Source: Stereocaulon alpinum (lineage: Eukaryota > Ascomycota > Lecanoromycetes > Lecanorales > Stereocaulaceae). From it: a stretch of 64,000 bases of DNA. The notes below the pieces were generated by a model. It searched no databases. It was not told the origin of the DNA and saw nothing but the letters and a program-made list of their open reading frames with translations. Made by a program: the position numbers and the translations under genes. Below are positions 1-11,372 of the stretch, in pieces. Each line of letters starts with the position of its first letter. Position 1 is the stretch's first letter. The DNA is taken from assembly GCA_018257865.1 (NCBI GenBank), contig JAEUBA010000054.1:62001-126000 (forward strand), in the 5' to 3' direction.

Positions 1-214
1 TGCATCCCCAGGTGACCGCCAATCGTCGACGTGTAGCACATCTTGCATGCAACTGGGCAAGCCTTCACGCCCGAAGCAAAGTAGTTGCCTCAATGAATCC
101 AAGCTGTCGTTGTCAAGTCATCCTTGATTTAAATACAAGAGTCATGCCCTACACATTTGCCCTTTCTTTCCGAATGTAAGTCGAGGACTCCACAATAACA
201 CTCCAATCTCAACA

Positions 215-794
215 ATGAGTCCTTCCTTTGCAAGACTTCTACGTGACAGCGGGCTACTACAGTCTCCCCGCCTTCCCCAAACCCCCAGGCAAACTTTCAT
301 AGGGGAATTCATCTATAGACACACTCTTCAAGATGGAAACCTCCGATAATTGAACAATGTGATCAGGCGATATGGTGTTATTAGCGCCTCCCATGGTACA
401 TCCAATTATCCCACCCTTACGGGCGACCGCGAATTTATATTTGTATTAAATCAAATTCACACCATCGAGGTTGGGGATATGGTCTGCATTGAAAATCCAG
501 ACAATAAGGATGAAGGCTGGAGGAAGAAGGGTATGACGGGAACTCGACCTTGATTGACGAAGAGACTAGCTGGACTTGCAGGATCATCCCAGTACCAGCG
601 AACGGGTTGTAAAGCCATCTTAGGGAAGGCCCCTTGAAGGTAAGGAAGTGGTGCTTGAAGGGCATATCTGGGTTCTGGGAGATAGTAAAGTAAGTTCCCG
701 GGACTCCAGACTGTTTGGACCGGTACCTTTCAACGATGTTACGGGGAAGGTAGTCTGGCGATGGGGAGCCAATGGGTCAATCGTCCAGACCTGA
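215..794 (+). pseudogene. Broken S26 mitochondrial inner-membrane-protease-like gene
   Basis: Seen: an ATG at 215 opens a basic, hydroxylated N-terminus resembling a mitochondrial presequence. The same frame runs through a TAA (347-349) into an S26 box A (GTSNYPTLTG) and then through a TGA (551-553) directly before LTKRLAGLAG, the expected lysine box. The last conserved segment (EGHIWVLGDSK, then SSRDSRLFGPVPF) lies in another frame from 657 to the stop at 792-794. All family blocks are present in order, but two in-frame stops and one frame change separate them. Both stops could come from C-to-T changes (CAA to TAA, CGA to TGA), which would fit repeat-induced point mutation or methyl-C deamination; that is inference. 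It is paralogous to the intact gene immediately downstream. I tried introns to bypass the stops and found none that restored phase. An unusual multi-intron gene is the remaining alternative. Confidence 0.6.
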
Positions 795-991
795 GCAGGA
801 AGAAAAGCCACAATTTCAACGAAGCATTGATGAGAATTGCCTATCACAATCTCCTTGCCATCCTTTCGCAGCGACCTGCATTACCCCCTGGCCCTCCCGC
901 CATCGGCTTACCGGCCGAGCCAGCCGGGAGCCGCCCTTGGGATCTTCTCTCACTAGCCTAGCTGGCTAGCCTAATATCTCAGGGTCCTCAT

Positions 992-2065
992 ATGCTTCAC
1001 CTCTTTGTTCCACGAACTCCCCGCAATTGCCATGGAACCACCATGATCCTACGCAATTTCTCGCCTAGATCGTCGAGAATAGCAACATGTGCTCCAGGAC
1101 TGCCCAATGCATTATTATACCGCAGAACGTCACGCAACTCGACACCCCCACCCCACGGCCCAAATGCGAACCCTGGAAGGTACTGGAGATTGTTCTATCT
1201 TCGTACATTCATATGGATTATGGAACATAGAAGAGCAATCAATGATATGCTCAGGCCAGTGATTGGCCGCAGAATAGTTTCTCTCATCGGCCGTTCTATG
1301 TACCCTACCCTCACCGGCGAGTGTGAACTCGGCTTGGTGGATATTAATTACAAGGGCGGTGTCGGCATACGTGTGGGCGACGTCGTTCTAATTTGGCATC
1401 CCCATAAATTGGGTGAAGGCCTTGCTAAGAGGGTCAAGGGTCTAGAAGGCCACACATACATGAAGAAACTGCGAGGATTGGGTATTGAGAGAGTTGTGGT
1501 GAGTGTCATCTCCCACTTACACTCCCAAGTGAAGAAGAACTCATAAGCTTATACGTACGTGATGTTGTAGGTGCAGAAAGGATATTGCAAAGTTGAGGGT
1601 GACAACCAGAACAACTCGTCAGACTCGAGGAGTTTTGGGTCGGTGCCTTTGGCGAATATTGAAGGGAAATTAACATGGCGGTGGGGTCAGGAAGGTCCCT
1701 GGAAGATCAGGAACAACGACACAACGCAGAAAAGCGAGTTAGGAAGGTTGTCGTCGTTATCGGAAGCGGTCGTCAGACAAGCTAGAAGGCTCGCCCTGGG
1801 TATACTTGCAGCAACAAGGACACAAGCACTTGTTCCGAGAGCACCTAGAAATGCTCCTATCATATCTTCTACCAAACCTACGAGACTGACTCCTAGTGCG
1901 CTCAACAAGACTCATATCATATCCTCTACTCGATCCAAAGGGTTAGTCCCTAACATGCTCAGAAAAGCTAAGGTGGCATCATCTACACAGCCCGGCGCAC
2001 TGAGTCCTAAGGCGCCCAAGAAACTATCTGTCGTGTCATCCGCCAAGTCGAAGGCCGACACATGA
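992..2065 (+). CDS. S26 signal peptidase-like mitochondrial inner membrane protease with repeat tail
   Basis: Exons 992-1498 and 1571-2065 (intron 1499-1570, GTGAGT..TAG, phase 0) give 333 residues. The N-terminus (about 1-75) is rich in Arg/Ser/Thr and nearly free of acidic residues, like a mitochondrial targeting sequence. The S26 box A is GRSMYPTLTG with nucleophile Ser102; the lysine box is LAKRVKGLEG with general base Lys146. After the intron comes the terminal S26 block, VEGDNQNNSSDSRSFGSVPL. IMP1/IMP2 enzymes remove presequences of proteins sorted to the mitochondrial intermembrane space; a similar role here is inferred. The protein is longer than a usual IMP subunit (about 170-200 residues) because of an N-terminal extension and a C-terminal tail (about 255-333) of four imperfect 19-20-residue units of pattern LxP(x)4K(x)4SS. 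The broken paralogue upstream suggests a tandem duplication. Confidence 0.75.
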
Positions 2066-3184
2066 GCGACAAAGCTTTTGATTCCCAAGTACGAACTACA
2101 ATATATTACTCGCTACCATGGGCTGGTCCTAACGGAAAACGGGTTCCCGCTACAAACACAGGGGACCCCACTCCGATTGGAGCATAAATCAAAGTGGTGC
2201 GTTGGAATGACAGTGGTCTGAGGGTTGCTTTGATGCCAGTGTCCAGGTGTCAAGAACCCTTCGGATAGGAACAAGCGGTGATTGGAGATGCTCAAGGGAG
2301 GACATGGGGAGACTTCACACCACACGACTACAAAGCCGGCATGGGCCATCCTCTGGGATAAATCAAAGGACTCTGCTGAAGGTCATTTGGGAAATTCATT
2401 AGAGTCCCTGGCTGTACTCTGTGAACTACTACCTATCCGTCCATTCTTTCGGCGGGATGATGGGAGCTGAAGACTTTTGCAGCGCACAAGCCGTCCCTTG
2501 ACCAGAGCATACAAGGCATTATTACTTCGTCGTCAGGAATCTGATTGAAGAATATTCAACCAGTGGACTGCGTCGATCTCACTTCCCATATGCCAGAAAA
2601 CTGGGAATAATTGCACTTATCTGGGTCAATTCCTGTCATTGAGCCACTCATCTAGTCTTAGAACCTTATTTCGGTACACTTTCTATCATTAAGAGTAGTA
2701 CTTTCGCATATCTCTATCACTTTCCAACCTCGTACACGTCCTTTCCTTACTCTTGAACCAAGTCTTCTAGTACGAAGCATACTCCTAAAGAATCGTCTTT
2801 TGGCAGACTTTCTGCTCCCCAAATCGGTGTTGCTGCTCTACAAGTTACTCGTTCGCTGAGCTTTGGATAGGGTCTTCGGCATGGGGACTGGTCCAAGGAC
2901 TGGTTCAGAGTACAGTTTATGGAACATTTACATTTGATGTAGACAATTCAGAGCTCTTCATGCTTATGTTTCACCAAAACATTTGCTCCAACGTAGGCTG
3001 TTCCGCGCTATCTTAAGCTCCCATTCTTGATGTTCCGACCCACTACTGGCTCTGTACCTGTAATTTTTCATGGATCACTGCGACATGATACTCAATTGCG
3101 CCGCACTGCTGCTTTGAAAGTGCCGCACATAATACACCAAATGCTCTCTCTCTATCTAATGCAATAATCCACGCCTCCATCTCA
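2066..3184. other. Intergenic stretch, no gene seen
   Basis: Between the S26 gene and the 3' end of ATP12. Only short, unrelated ORFs with no family resemblance. It should contain both 3' untranslated regions, which converge here. Confidence 0.5.
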
Positions 3185-4441
3185 CTATGCGCTCTTCCCA
3201 GTCCCACTAACAACCAACACCACACTCCCAAATTGCCTCCTCAGATCCTCCTTCTCCACATCATGCGTATCCTCCACCTCGCCCCATCTTCCCGTCTGCC
3301 ACCTAACCTCCAGACTACACGCTTCCGCCGCCTCTTCGATCCCAAATCTTTCCCTCCTGGCATCCTGCGCCTGCTCGTCTGAAGCGTCTGTGTCGAGCCT
3401 TAGATATTCGCTCCATTCACACACTAATCGCGCACCAACACAGAGACTTTTCCCAGCCAGCACTGCTCTTTCTAAGCCAACTAATTCCCAAGCTGGTAAC
3501 CCGGCCATCCAGCCTTTGATAACGGCTCTTGTAGCTGGTGGTTGTGCTTTTGGTAATATACTCCCATCATCAAGCGTGGGTGTTAGTTCCACGCCCGGCC
3601 AAATTCGTTGGGTCAGATAGCTCAATATAGGTTTCGCAGTCCGAATCTGCAGTTCCCTCAAGCCCTCCTTTCCCCCACTTTCCTCCTTCCCTTCATAACT
3701 CCTCGGCGCCGTGGCCCAGCAAAGTAGCGTATCAGTATCTAGATACCGAAGTAGCATGTTGATGATATCGTAGCGTATTCCCTGGCCCGACGATGCAGAG
3801 TGGGGGTTTTCGGCGTCTTCGAGGGAGAGAGTGTGTGCGCGGGATGAGATCGAGGTGATGGGTATGAGGTGAGATTTGGTGGCTTGTTGTGCTGAGAGGA
3901 GGAGGTCCCATTCTAGGGCTAGGGCGGAGGCGAGGTGTGGTTTTGAGAGGGGGATGAGGAGGGGGGTTTTAGTTGTTGGGTTGCGGACTGCGCGTTTGTC
4001 GAGGTGGATGGTGTGGTTGTTTTCTGTGGGTTGGGGTATGTAGTCAGCTTTTTAGGTACCAGCACGCAAAGTTAGATGATGTATGAGGGCGATTGGCGAG
4101 TTGATGGTGAGTGGCGTACCATTGTCCTTTTGTACACTCACATCTTTCCAGAAGCGCTTTTTCATTGCTGTGCCGGGCTTCATGTGGCTTGCTCGCAGAT
4201 CTTGGCCCTTTTTGAGGAGCTCGGCTTGCTTTCGCCGGCGGCCGACTCGCTCGCCATGTTGGGAGACCGCTGGTGCAGGCGCTGGAGGAGGAGGACCGGG
4301 GACACTAATGGGGAAGGGAGTGGCGGTTCGGGGCGCAGTGGTGTGGAGGCATTGGTAGACTGTGCGTGGGGGGTGACTTGGTGTGGATCTGTAAGATGTG
4401 CAGAATAGAGGAGAAGATGTTAGAGATGCGATGCGCTTCAT
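3185..4441 (-). CDS. ATP12: ATP12, mitochondrial F1-ATPase assembly factor
   Basis: Exons 4441-4120 and 4023-3185 on the minus strand (intron 4119-4024, GTACGC..CACAG, phase 1) give 386 residues. ATP12 is a chaperone that binds the F1 alpha subunit in the mitochondrial matrix before F1 assembly. Seen: a basic, Ser/Thr/Pro-rich targeting N-terminus; the family entry motif KKRFWKDVSV at about 95-104; then TIHLDKRAVRNP, ALEWD, the central SGQGIRYDIINMLLRYLDTDTLL and the C-terminal FGSVVLVVSGT. A tempting earlier donor (GTGAGT just after KRFWKD) breaks the reading frame, whereas the chosen donor keeps phase and restores the family sequence. It is divergent from the BTB gene with 293 bp between the two starts, so a shared promoter region is likely. 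Confidence 0.93.
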
Positions 4442-4734
4442 AGTTCAGTGTAGATGTCGCCTTGAAGAATCATACATAATGCAACTGATCGGTCTTGATA
4501 ACGTCGGGATACCTTCCTGACGTTGATTTATCAATATCCGCACTAGTATTCCTACGCAACCGAGTCAGCCTCGTTCTTCTCACCCAAATGAGGCGGACGA
4601 CGCCCCACGCACCTCCATGTGACTCATATAAAGATCACATACATTGTCATATATCCTTGAGCTCATTTATATGACTCTGCTGGGTACTTCTGTGCCGGTA
4701 AAAAGCAATAAAAGCAAAGGCATTTAGCACTAGC

Positions 4735-5730
4735 ATGCAAAACGAGTTACAGATAATGTCTCAAACCTCGGTGATAGACCGCGAAGGCGATCTTTATATG
4801 ATCCTTGACCATGGGAGGCTTCTGGTGTCCCGAAAAGCTCTTTGCCTTGGGTCGCCCGTCTTACTGGCTATGCTCGGAGACGACTCCCAATTCAGCGAAT
4901 GTAGAGCAAGAATGACTGAAAGTGATGGTATCCAGATGATCACATTTCAAGATGATGATTTCTCGGCCATGCAAGTGGTCGTCAACATCATGCATCTGCA
5001 AAACGACAGGGTTCCGCAGAATGTTTCGTTCCAGCAGCTCCACCAGATCGCGATCTTATGCGACAAGTATGACTTGAAGAGATGTCTGGGCTACTGGCCC
5101 GAAAAGTGGGCTGCTCCCTGGCTCAAATCGTACTCTCAAGTAGGATATGAGGCAATGTTGTTCATATCTATCGCCTTTAGATTCACGAGCGCCTTCAAGG
5201 ATACGACTGCGCACCTAATACGCAACACAATGGTCTCGTCATCGGGATCGCTGATTACGATATCTGAAGTGGAAGTTGGCGAGGGCGTATCTTCGAAGGT
5301 TGTGGGTGAGTTGACGCTACTCCTCTGATCATATCTTCACTGATGGCTAGAAGACCAGATTAGAGTGAGGAGAGAAAAGGCGGTTTTCGCAGTTCGCGAT
5401 CTTTGCTGGCAAGAGCTATGCGCGTTACGTACCAGCAACATCAAGCGCGTATGTACTCGCTCGCACCCTCAGGCGTGTGATGCCGTGAACCTTGGATGCT
5501 TGTCACAGCAATTCCCTGATCTTTGTAATCCTCGAGACGATATCGAATATCGCTCCGAGACGCTCATAGACTTGGTTGAAGCTATTGAGAAGATCTATGA
5601 CTTTGCCAACACCATAAATCACAGATTCGGACCTTGCAGCAGGGATCATTGGTCTTGTTCAGTAGGTCCGCGTCTCTCACTTGGAGCTAGAAAGATTCTT
5701 GGCGGAGTGCATGGACTCAAGCTCGGTTGA
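4735..5730 (+). CDS. BTB/POZ-domain fungal protein
   Basis: Exons 4735-5305 and 5351-5730 (intron 5306-5350, 45 nt, GTGAGT..TAG, phase 1). The N-terminal half has the fungal BTB pattern: a strand pair with DLYMILDHGRLLVSRKALCLGSPVL, the hydrophobic VVVNIMHL helix, and VSFQQLHQIAILCDKYDLKRCLGYWPEKW. Joining the exons gives GEDQIRVRREKAVFAVRDLCW, the usual continuation of this family, which supports the splice. BTB domains mediate dimerisation or recruitment to Cullin3; the substrate or partner is unknown. The end of exon 2 is uncertain: the frame closes at 5730, but another frame from 5681 (ELERFLAECMDSSSVEARN) looks protein-like and may belong to a further exon. Confidence 0.75.
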
Positions 5731-6504
5731 AGCGAGAAATCGGGTGCTTAAGACCAGCCTTTTGCTGTCTAGTCAGGGTACGCAACGTCTCAACTCTTCG
5801 ATATCTGATCGCAATCACGGTTCAAGGATTTCGTTAGTATTGATCTTCCGACCACATGTTTGCTCGATACCTGTCACATGCTGGTAAATCCTGCCGGTTT
5901 ACGGTACTGTATATTGTGGGAAATCTGTCTCAGGACCCTTCTCTCTCGACAGCTTATGACTACGAGTAGGTGAGCCCGTTACTTCTATAAAGAAGCACTT
6001 TACTGATTCTTATCTAGGGTGCCACATGACAATGCATCTAGAAGAGTCCGATAATTCCACACCCGAGAAATTTCAGGGGCTATTGCGCTCCATTCTTGTC
6101 GAACGTACTTTTCAGCCGCACTTTGTGCCAAACGTCGAAAATTTCAGAGCATTGCGTTCGCAAAGCGTTATTGGACAGAGATACTCAGGAATACACTTGA
6201 GCGTGACGAAGTGTCTGCATAGGCCGCCAACATGGGATCATGAGCGAGAATATCGCCGCGGAAGCTGAATCAGGGTCTGGATCGAGGATTGTGGCCTGGT
6301 GTGGACTCGGGAGGGGATTACTCCAAGGAGAATCGGCTTGACACCGAGACTCTTGAATTGATTTCTGCTCTGCCAGGGTATGGAGGGGTAATGTTAGAGC
6401 TTGACCAGAAGTCTGCAGTGGGGGCAAAATCTGTGTTCTTGAGAAGAAGGATCTGCAGAACATCGATCAGAGAGCTTGGAAAATTGGAACGAAAAGAGGA
6501 TTAA
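5681..6504 (+). pseudogene. Possible coding debris or unresolved exons downstream of the BTB gene
   Basis: Several segments in changing frames look protein-like but could not be joined with confidence: 5681 onward (ELERFLAECMDSSSVEARN), about 5825-5940 (FVSIDLPTTCLLDTCHML, then NPAGLRYCILWEI), 6026-6268 (LLRSILVERTFQPHFVPN) and about 6150-6225 (FAKRYWTEILRNTLERDEVS). They could be later exons of the BTB gene, or a decayed neighbour. I cannot name a family. Confidence 0.3.
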
Positions 6505-6855
6505 CAAAGGAGGGCGATCTGCAATTCCAATATATAAGTCTACCAAGGCTCTCACTTAGATACTGCTCAGTTATATTGTGAACGAAAAAAGAAGCTACGA
6601 TGTGTGCCCCAAAATAGACAAGCTAAACGCTCTAAATGACCGTCAACATCCACCTTTTCAGCCGCTTCATTTCGAAGTTGGGACATATTCGGATCAGGTT
6701 GTAGCAGGGATACGCTAGCATAATCCTGACTCACGACGTAGGAGAAGCGGACTCCAGTGCTCGGGGCGTTGGATGAGGGGTCTCTGTAAGGAATAGATAA
6801 GCCCAAGAGGTAATAAGGCTGCAGTAGGATGTAGGGTGCGCTCTATCACATACTC

Positions 6856-8942
6856 TTAGTCTATGTCGCATACTCCGTCAACGGTGATACTATGTGCTGT
6901 CTTAGTTGTGGGATATGCGTTCGAGACTCGAACAACGTGCAAGCTTGGTGTGTCTGGATCTAAGTCCAACACGAAGCCCTGGAACATGTAAATCCACTGT
7001 CCTCGAATGGGGTTGAGATAGGTGCCACTTACGCCATACATTCCTGGCGCTGGTACCCAGAGGGAAGGCTTGGCATCGGCCATCTCAGTCATCACACACA
7101 GCTGCGGTAGACGAACAGCATGCTGCTCGATCTGTATGAATAGTGAGCAGTAGACGCATGAAGAATGGGCAAAGCTTACAAAGCGTCCAGCAAGCCTCCT
7201 CATCAAGTCATGCAGATGAACTTCAAGCCTATCTAGCTTGTCGGCCGCGATGTTGTGGTGTGTGTTTGGCTCAAGGATACCTATAAGACGTTCGTAGCCG
7301 CGCCGAAGAGCGATATCTCTTGCGGTAACAAAATTTTCTCTACGGTGAGACTTCATGGTTCCTATGACAGTCAAAGCAGGTGTGGGAAATAGACTTTAAG
7401 AGGAAAGCTCACGCCATGCACCGCAATCGATCAGTGTTCGTACAAAGTCCGGCGGAGCGTTGTTATAGGCCGCTTGATGTAGCACTGTGAAGCCGCTGGC
7501 ATTTGCCGCGTCTGCTGCGGTATCTATATGAAATCAGTCGTCGTTCCCGAATCGATGAAGAGTCCGTAATACCACTTACGATGTAGCCGAGGGACGTTGC
7601 ACCAATCATGTTTCTGCCAATCGTACTCTTCGTCTATGACTCTTTTGACCTCATCCCACCTTCCCTCAAAACTAGCTAGGGAAAGTGTCGCTCTTCTCTT
7701 AGCGTAGTGTTTTGAGAAGGAAGTTTCAAGAGATGCACCGATCCAGGAAGGCCGTGGGACAGACCAAGAGTCGGACAATTGCTGGCTGAAAGGCGCATCG
7801 ATGTCGTCGATACGTAGATTTTCTAGCATTCCTTTGGCCAACTTCTCATACTCGGCAGCCTCTGGAAGTCCGTAACCTCTGGCTAGCGAGGCGCAGATTT
7901 GGAACTTGGTGGCAGAACAGATCTGCCCAAAATGCGTACGTTGCTGCCTATTTTCTCCTTGATGGTCAGCCAGTTCAGTTGCGTGGTCTCGGTTTGCATT
8001 GAGCATGACCATCTCGACCACATGCACGATATGGTCTTCATTTGGCGCCTCGTACATTCGAACAATGTGGAACAGCGGCCCTCTCAGCAAGATCTCTTGC
8101 TCATTGGGGAACTCAGAGGCCTGAGATATAGGCATAGCGCAAATAGTGCTGACGACACTTTTCGGATACCTTGCGTGATACTGGGCCAAGAGGCTCGGTT
8201 GAAGCTCGTGTACGTGGATCTTCCAGTGTAGGCGGAATCTCTTCCCATCTGCATTATTAAGGAACTCCTGGATCCTTTCCAGTTTTGCGCTGGTCGACAC
8301 AAAAGCCAAAGGCACCCCAAAGTTTCGGTTCTGAAGTGGCTCCCTCATAAGACCACGAAAGGTATCCAGGACTCCTTCGTCTACGGAGAGACCACGGTGT
8401 ACTATGCCTTGGAAGTTGTAGTACTTTGAACATCCGAAATTGGCTAGGCGGAGATTGTAAAGATCGATGGTAAGCAACTCCACGAGGGTGATAGCGCCTT
8501 GGATCTCTGTCTCATCGACGTTGTACTTACGGAAAATCTGGTTGATGTATCCAAAGATGTTTTTGTAGCCTTCGTTTGTCGTGTAAACTTCAAGGGCGCT
8601 GTAGTCCTCACCAGCAATGCTTTCTTCAGTGTCGACATCCCTATAAGCGGAATTCTCTTGCTTTTGATCTGCCCAGAACTTCTCCAGCTTGAGAACAGCA
8701 TGCAAGGCTGAACGTAAGTCTCGCGAGAATGTGTTTGCCTTCACTGCGGTTTCGACTCTTTGCACCAGGTCTCGACGCGTTTCGGGATCGTTCCATTTGA
8801 CTCTTATGGTATTAATCCTGGTTCGGATATTGGCCAAACGTTGAGTTTCGTCGATGCCCGCATACAGTGGCTTTCCCTTCATATCCAATGGGATCCAATC
8901 ACTGAGTCGAGTAGCATTCTGCGCTGACTCGTTAGTTGCCAT
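6856..8942 (-). CDS. Arginine-type mono-ADP-ribosyltransferase fused to an ankyrin-like region
   Basis: Four exons on the minus strand: 8942-7580, 7523-7413, 7361-7180, 7131-6856 (introns of 56, 51 and 48 nt, all GT..AG and phase-consistent), 643 residues. Seen: an ART core with the R-S-E triad, namely Arg183 in VHRGLS, the strand FVSTS (STS 216-218) and the ExE motif Glu281-Gln-Glu283 in FPNEQEILLRGPLF. By family knowledge this pattern marks transfer of ADP-ribose from NAD+ to arginine. After about residue 410 an alpha-helical, ankyrin-like region follows (ASGFTVLHQAAYNNAPPDFV, then TARDIALRRGYERLIGIL). It ends in a conserved module (PSLWVPAPGMYG to HSITVDGV) that I recall from other fungal ankyrin proteins. 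There is no signal peptide, so it is probably intracellular. It is divergent from the CorA-like gene. The target is unknown; loss of catalysis cannot be excluded without testing. Confidence 0.8.
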
Positions 8943-9277
8943 GAATGCGCGTGATTGATGGATAGAGATGATCTGATACTCGGGAAGCAGGCACAGAATA
9001 TCTTGATGATGACTATTTCCTCATGCGGTCTCTTCAGCGCTCGGACGGGAATTTGCGGTGCTCGACTTAAGCGCCAATGTGACAGCTTCACACACTACCC
9101 TTGTCTGATGAATACCATTGGGGGCTCGGGGGTCTCGTAGCAGCCACAACATGCAGCCAAGCCCAGTAACGCAGAACGAATGTGTCAGCTCGGGCTTGGC
9201 ATAGCGTGGGCTCCGGAACTTGAGCCTCAGAGTCTGAGCTTTCGCAGTCCTCTTGCATTTCCACGCCGCAGAATACA
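8943..9277. promoter_or_regulatory. Shared intergenic region between ART-ankyrin and CorA-like genes
   Basis: A 335-bp gap separates the two divergent start codons, so both promoters must lie here or overlap. I saw no clear TATA box or recognisable regulator site. Confidence 0.45.
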
Positions 9278-10782
9278 GTGTGTCATAATGCAAAAATGCC
9301 TCTTCTATCTTATGCAAAAACCATACGCAACCGTGTCGCTACACAGCCTGACCTGAGGTATCTTCAACGATTTCTCGAGAACAATAGGAAGGCCAACTCG
9401 GCCTGTAACAACAGGTCAACCTTAGCCCACAATGCGGTCGTACTCGATAGAATCGAAGGAGTGTGGAGGCAAAGAGCGCATAATCTTGACCATCGGACCT
9501 GGGAGCCGGCGACTGGAGCAAACGGTCAAGCAATTGTCTTGGATTACCTAGATACAGAGACGATCGATTATCTCGGCCGAGCGTTCGGACTCGATCCTCG
9601 AGTGTTCCAAGCCCACTTAGCTGGCTGCGAACAGCATTACACAGGTGATTGGGCAGTGAGCGAATTTACCGTGGCACCTTACCTACAGTCCCAACGCCGA
9701 GGATCAAATTTTGTCACGATCGACTATCGGAGGCCATACTCTGTTCTTGACGACTCAAGCTTTTCAACCTTCAATGACAAGAGAATCCAGACATGCAGCA
9801 TCCTGCGAAGCCATCACTTGCTAGCAGGTGCCAACACTCTGTTTGAACACGAGAGATACTCAGTAGCTTGGTTCGCGGGGAATGAAGAACGACCTGGTCA
9901 GTGAAATGACAGATACCACCATCGCGGAGCTGACATAATGTTAAATAGGAGCTGTCGTCTGTATCTGTGATCCAATTGTGGACGTTGCTGACAGGTATGC
10001 TTAATGTTCAAGCTCTCTACTCAGCTCCGTGAAGTGCGGTCATTGACACCATTTCAAGGCGAAGTCTACTGGAAGATAGTATAGTAGCTATTCAAATGTT
10101 AGACCCGGGTCAAGCCTTCGATACGTCTATTACCAGTGCTCTGCATGGCTCTATCTCGAGCATAGTACGACTTTGGAACGAAGTTGCGTTCCATATGGAC
10201 CTTCAGGTGTCGGCATTGGAAGACCAGTTAGAGCACGATTTCTGGGACAAACCCCAAAACCCAGTATCCATACTACACCGAAGTCAGAGAGCTGCAAGAA
10301 GATTGACACAATACCATGGCCAGCTGAGGTTCTTAAAGACTGATCTGCGAATCGATCCAGGAAAGCTATCAGCTGGCGTAGCGGCAGCCAAGATGCTGGC
10401 TAGGGAGGATCTCGTTGTCGATATTCAAGATATCCAGGACAAGCTTCATGTACTAATTCAACCCACAGACAAGGCCGTATCAGCTCTGCTTGCATCTATC
10501 GCCATTGTCGAGGGCGTTAAAGCATCTAGCTTAACGGCAATTGCTCTTTGGTTCGCACCACTGAGTGTATCGATCTCACTCGTTACTATTGACGGTAATT
10601 CACAATTTGGAGGCCCAAAGTATTGGATCATGATCTGCATTGCTGTGCCGCTTCTCCTTCTCGTGATAGCTGTTGCGAGCAATTCCGACAGTCAAATGAA
10701 CGCATTGGGGAAACGTAAACGAGGTCGTGCTCTGATTTCATTGTTCAAGTTGGACACCAGGATCGGCTCACACAATGTTTGA
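9278..10782 (+). CDS. CorA-like two-span membrane protein
   Basis: Exons 9278-9896, 9949-9994 and 10059-10782 (introns 52 and 64 nt) give 462 residues; a second ATG at 9296 would remove six. Seen: a soluble N-terminal region with the fungal CorA-like signature DYLGRAFGLDPRVFQAHL, a long helical region, and at the C-terminus two hydrophobic helices at about 378-400 (ASSLTAIALWFAPLSVSISL) and 409-427 (YWIMICIAVPLLLLVIAV). This is the CorA/Mrs2 architecture. However, the diagnostic GMN motif after the first helix is absent, so magnesium transport should not be assumed. Fungal relatives of this type are numerous and mostly uncharacterised. It shares a 335-bp divergent promoter region with the ART-ankyrin gene. 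Confidence 0.75.
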
Positions 10783-11372
10783 GCATCCTATGGTAGCATG
10801 TTTTGCCAAAGAAGACGAGACCGGATTCCGAAGCGGTGAGGTAGAGGATGATACCGTAAGCGGCACAGATTCGTAAAACTTTACCATGGCTGCCAAGAAA
10901 ACGTATGGTTTCGCCCTAGACCATATTAAGCTTAGAGTATATCTTAGTATGACCGCTCCATAATCTAAGGAGCTTATCCCTCCTACTACTAAGCAGTATC
11001 AAGTGTGTACTACTGCCGTAAATGTATACAGTCACCCGGACATACCGCTTACATTTCTTTCGTTGGCATGTAAACCGGACTGCTATCCAAGAACGATTCG
11101 GTCCTGATTAGCCATACAGGCTGCAGGATGAAGCGCCACTCCATCTCGTGTCTCAACGCCTACTTTCGTCAAAGCTCTAGCTTCAGCTTGTCAGTGAGAT
11201 GAGCAGTAAGTCGACCCTTAAATAGTCGAAAGAAACAGGTATGGTCTCTTTGAAAAACTGAAGAAGCACCTGCCCGAACAAGCACCTGCCCGAACAAGGA
11301 CCGCTTTGAGCATCTTCGCGCTTCGACAGTTGCACCCTTATACTACTTTCACCCAGGAGATAGCTCCTTAGC
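10783..11372. other. Intergenic, with a short tandem duplication
   Basis: No gene is seen. A 16-bp unit (AGCACCTGCCCGAACA) is directly repeated at about 11264-11296, roughly 75 bp upstream of the next start codon. Confidence 0.4.

Noticed and set aside
4120..4142. GTGAGT donor at 4141-4136 (minus) in ATP12
   Set aside because: A strong consensus, but it breaks phase with the acceptor and removes the conserved VSV residues; the GTACGC donor at 4119 restores both.
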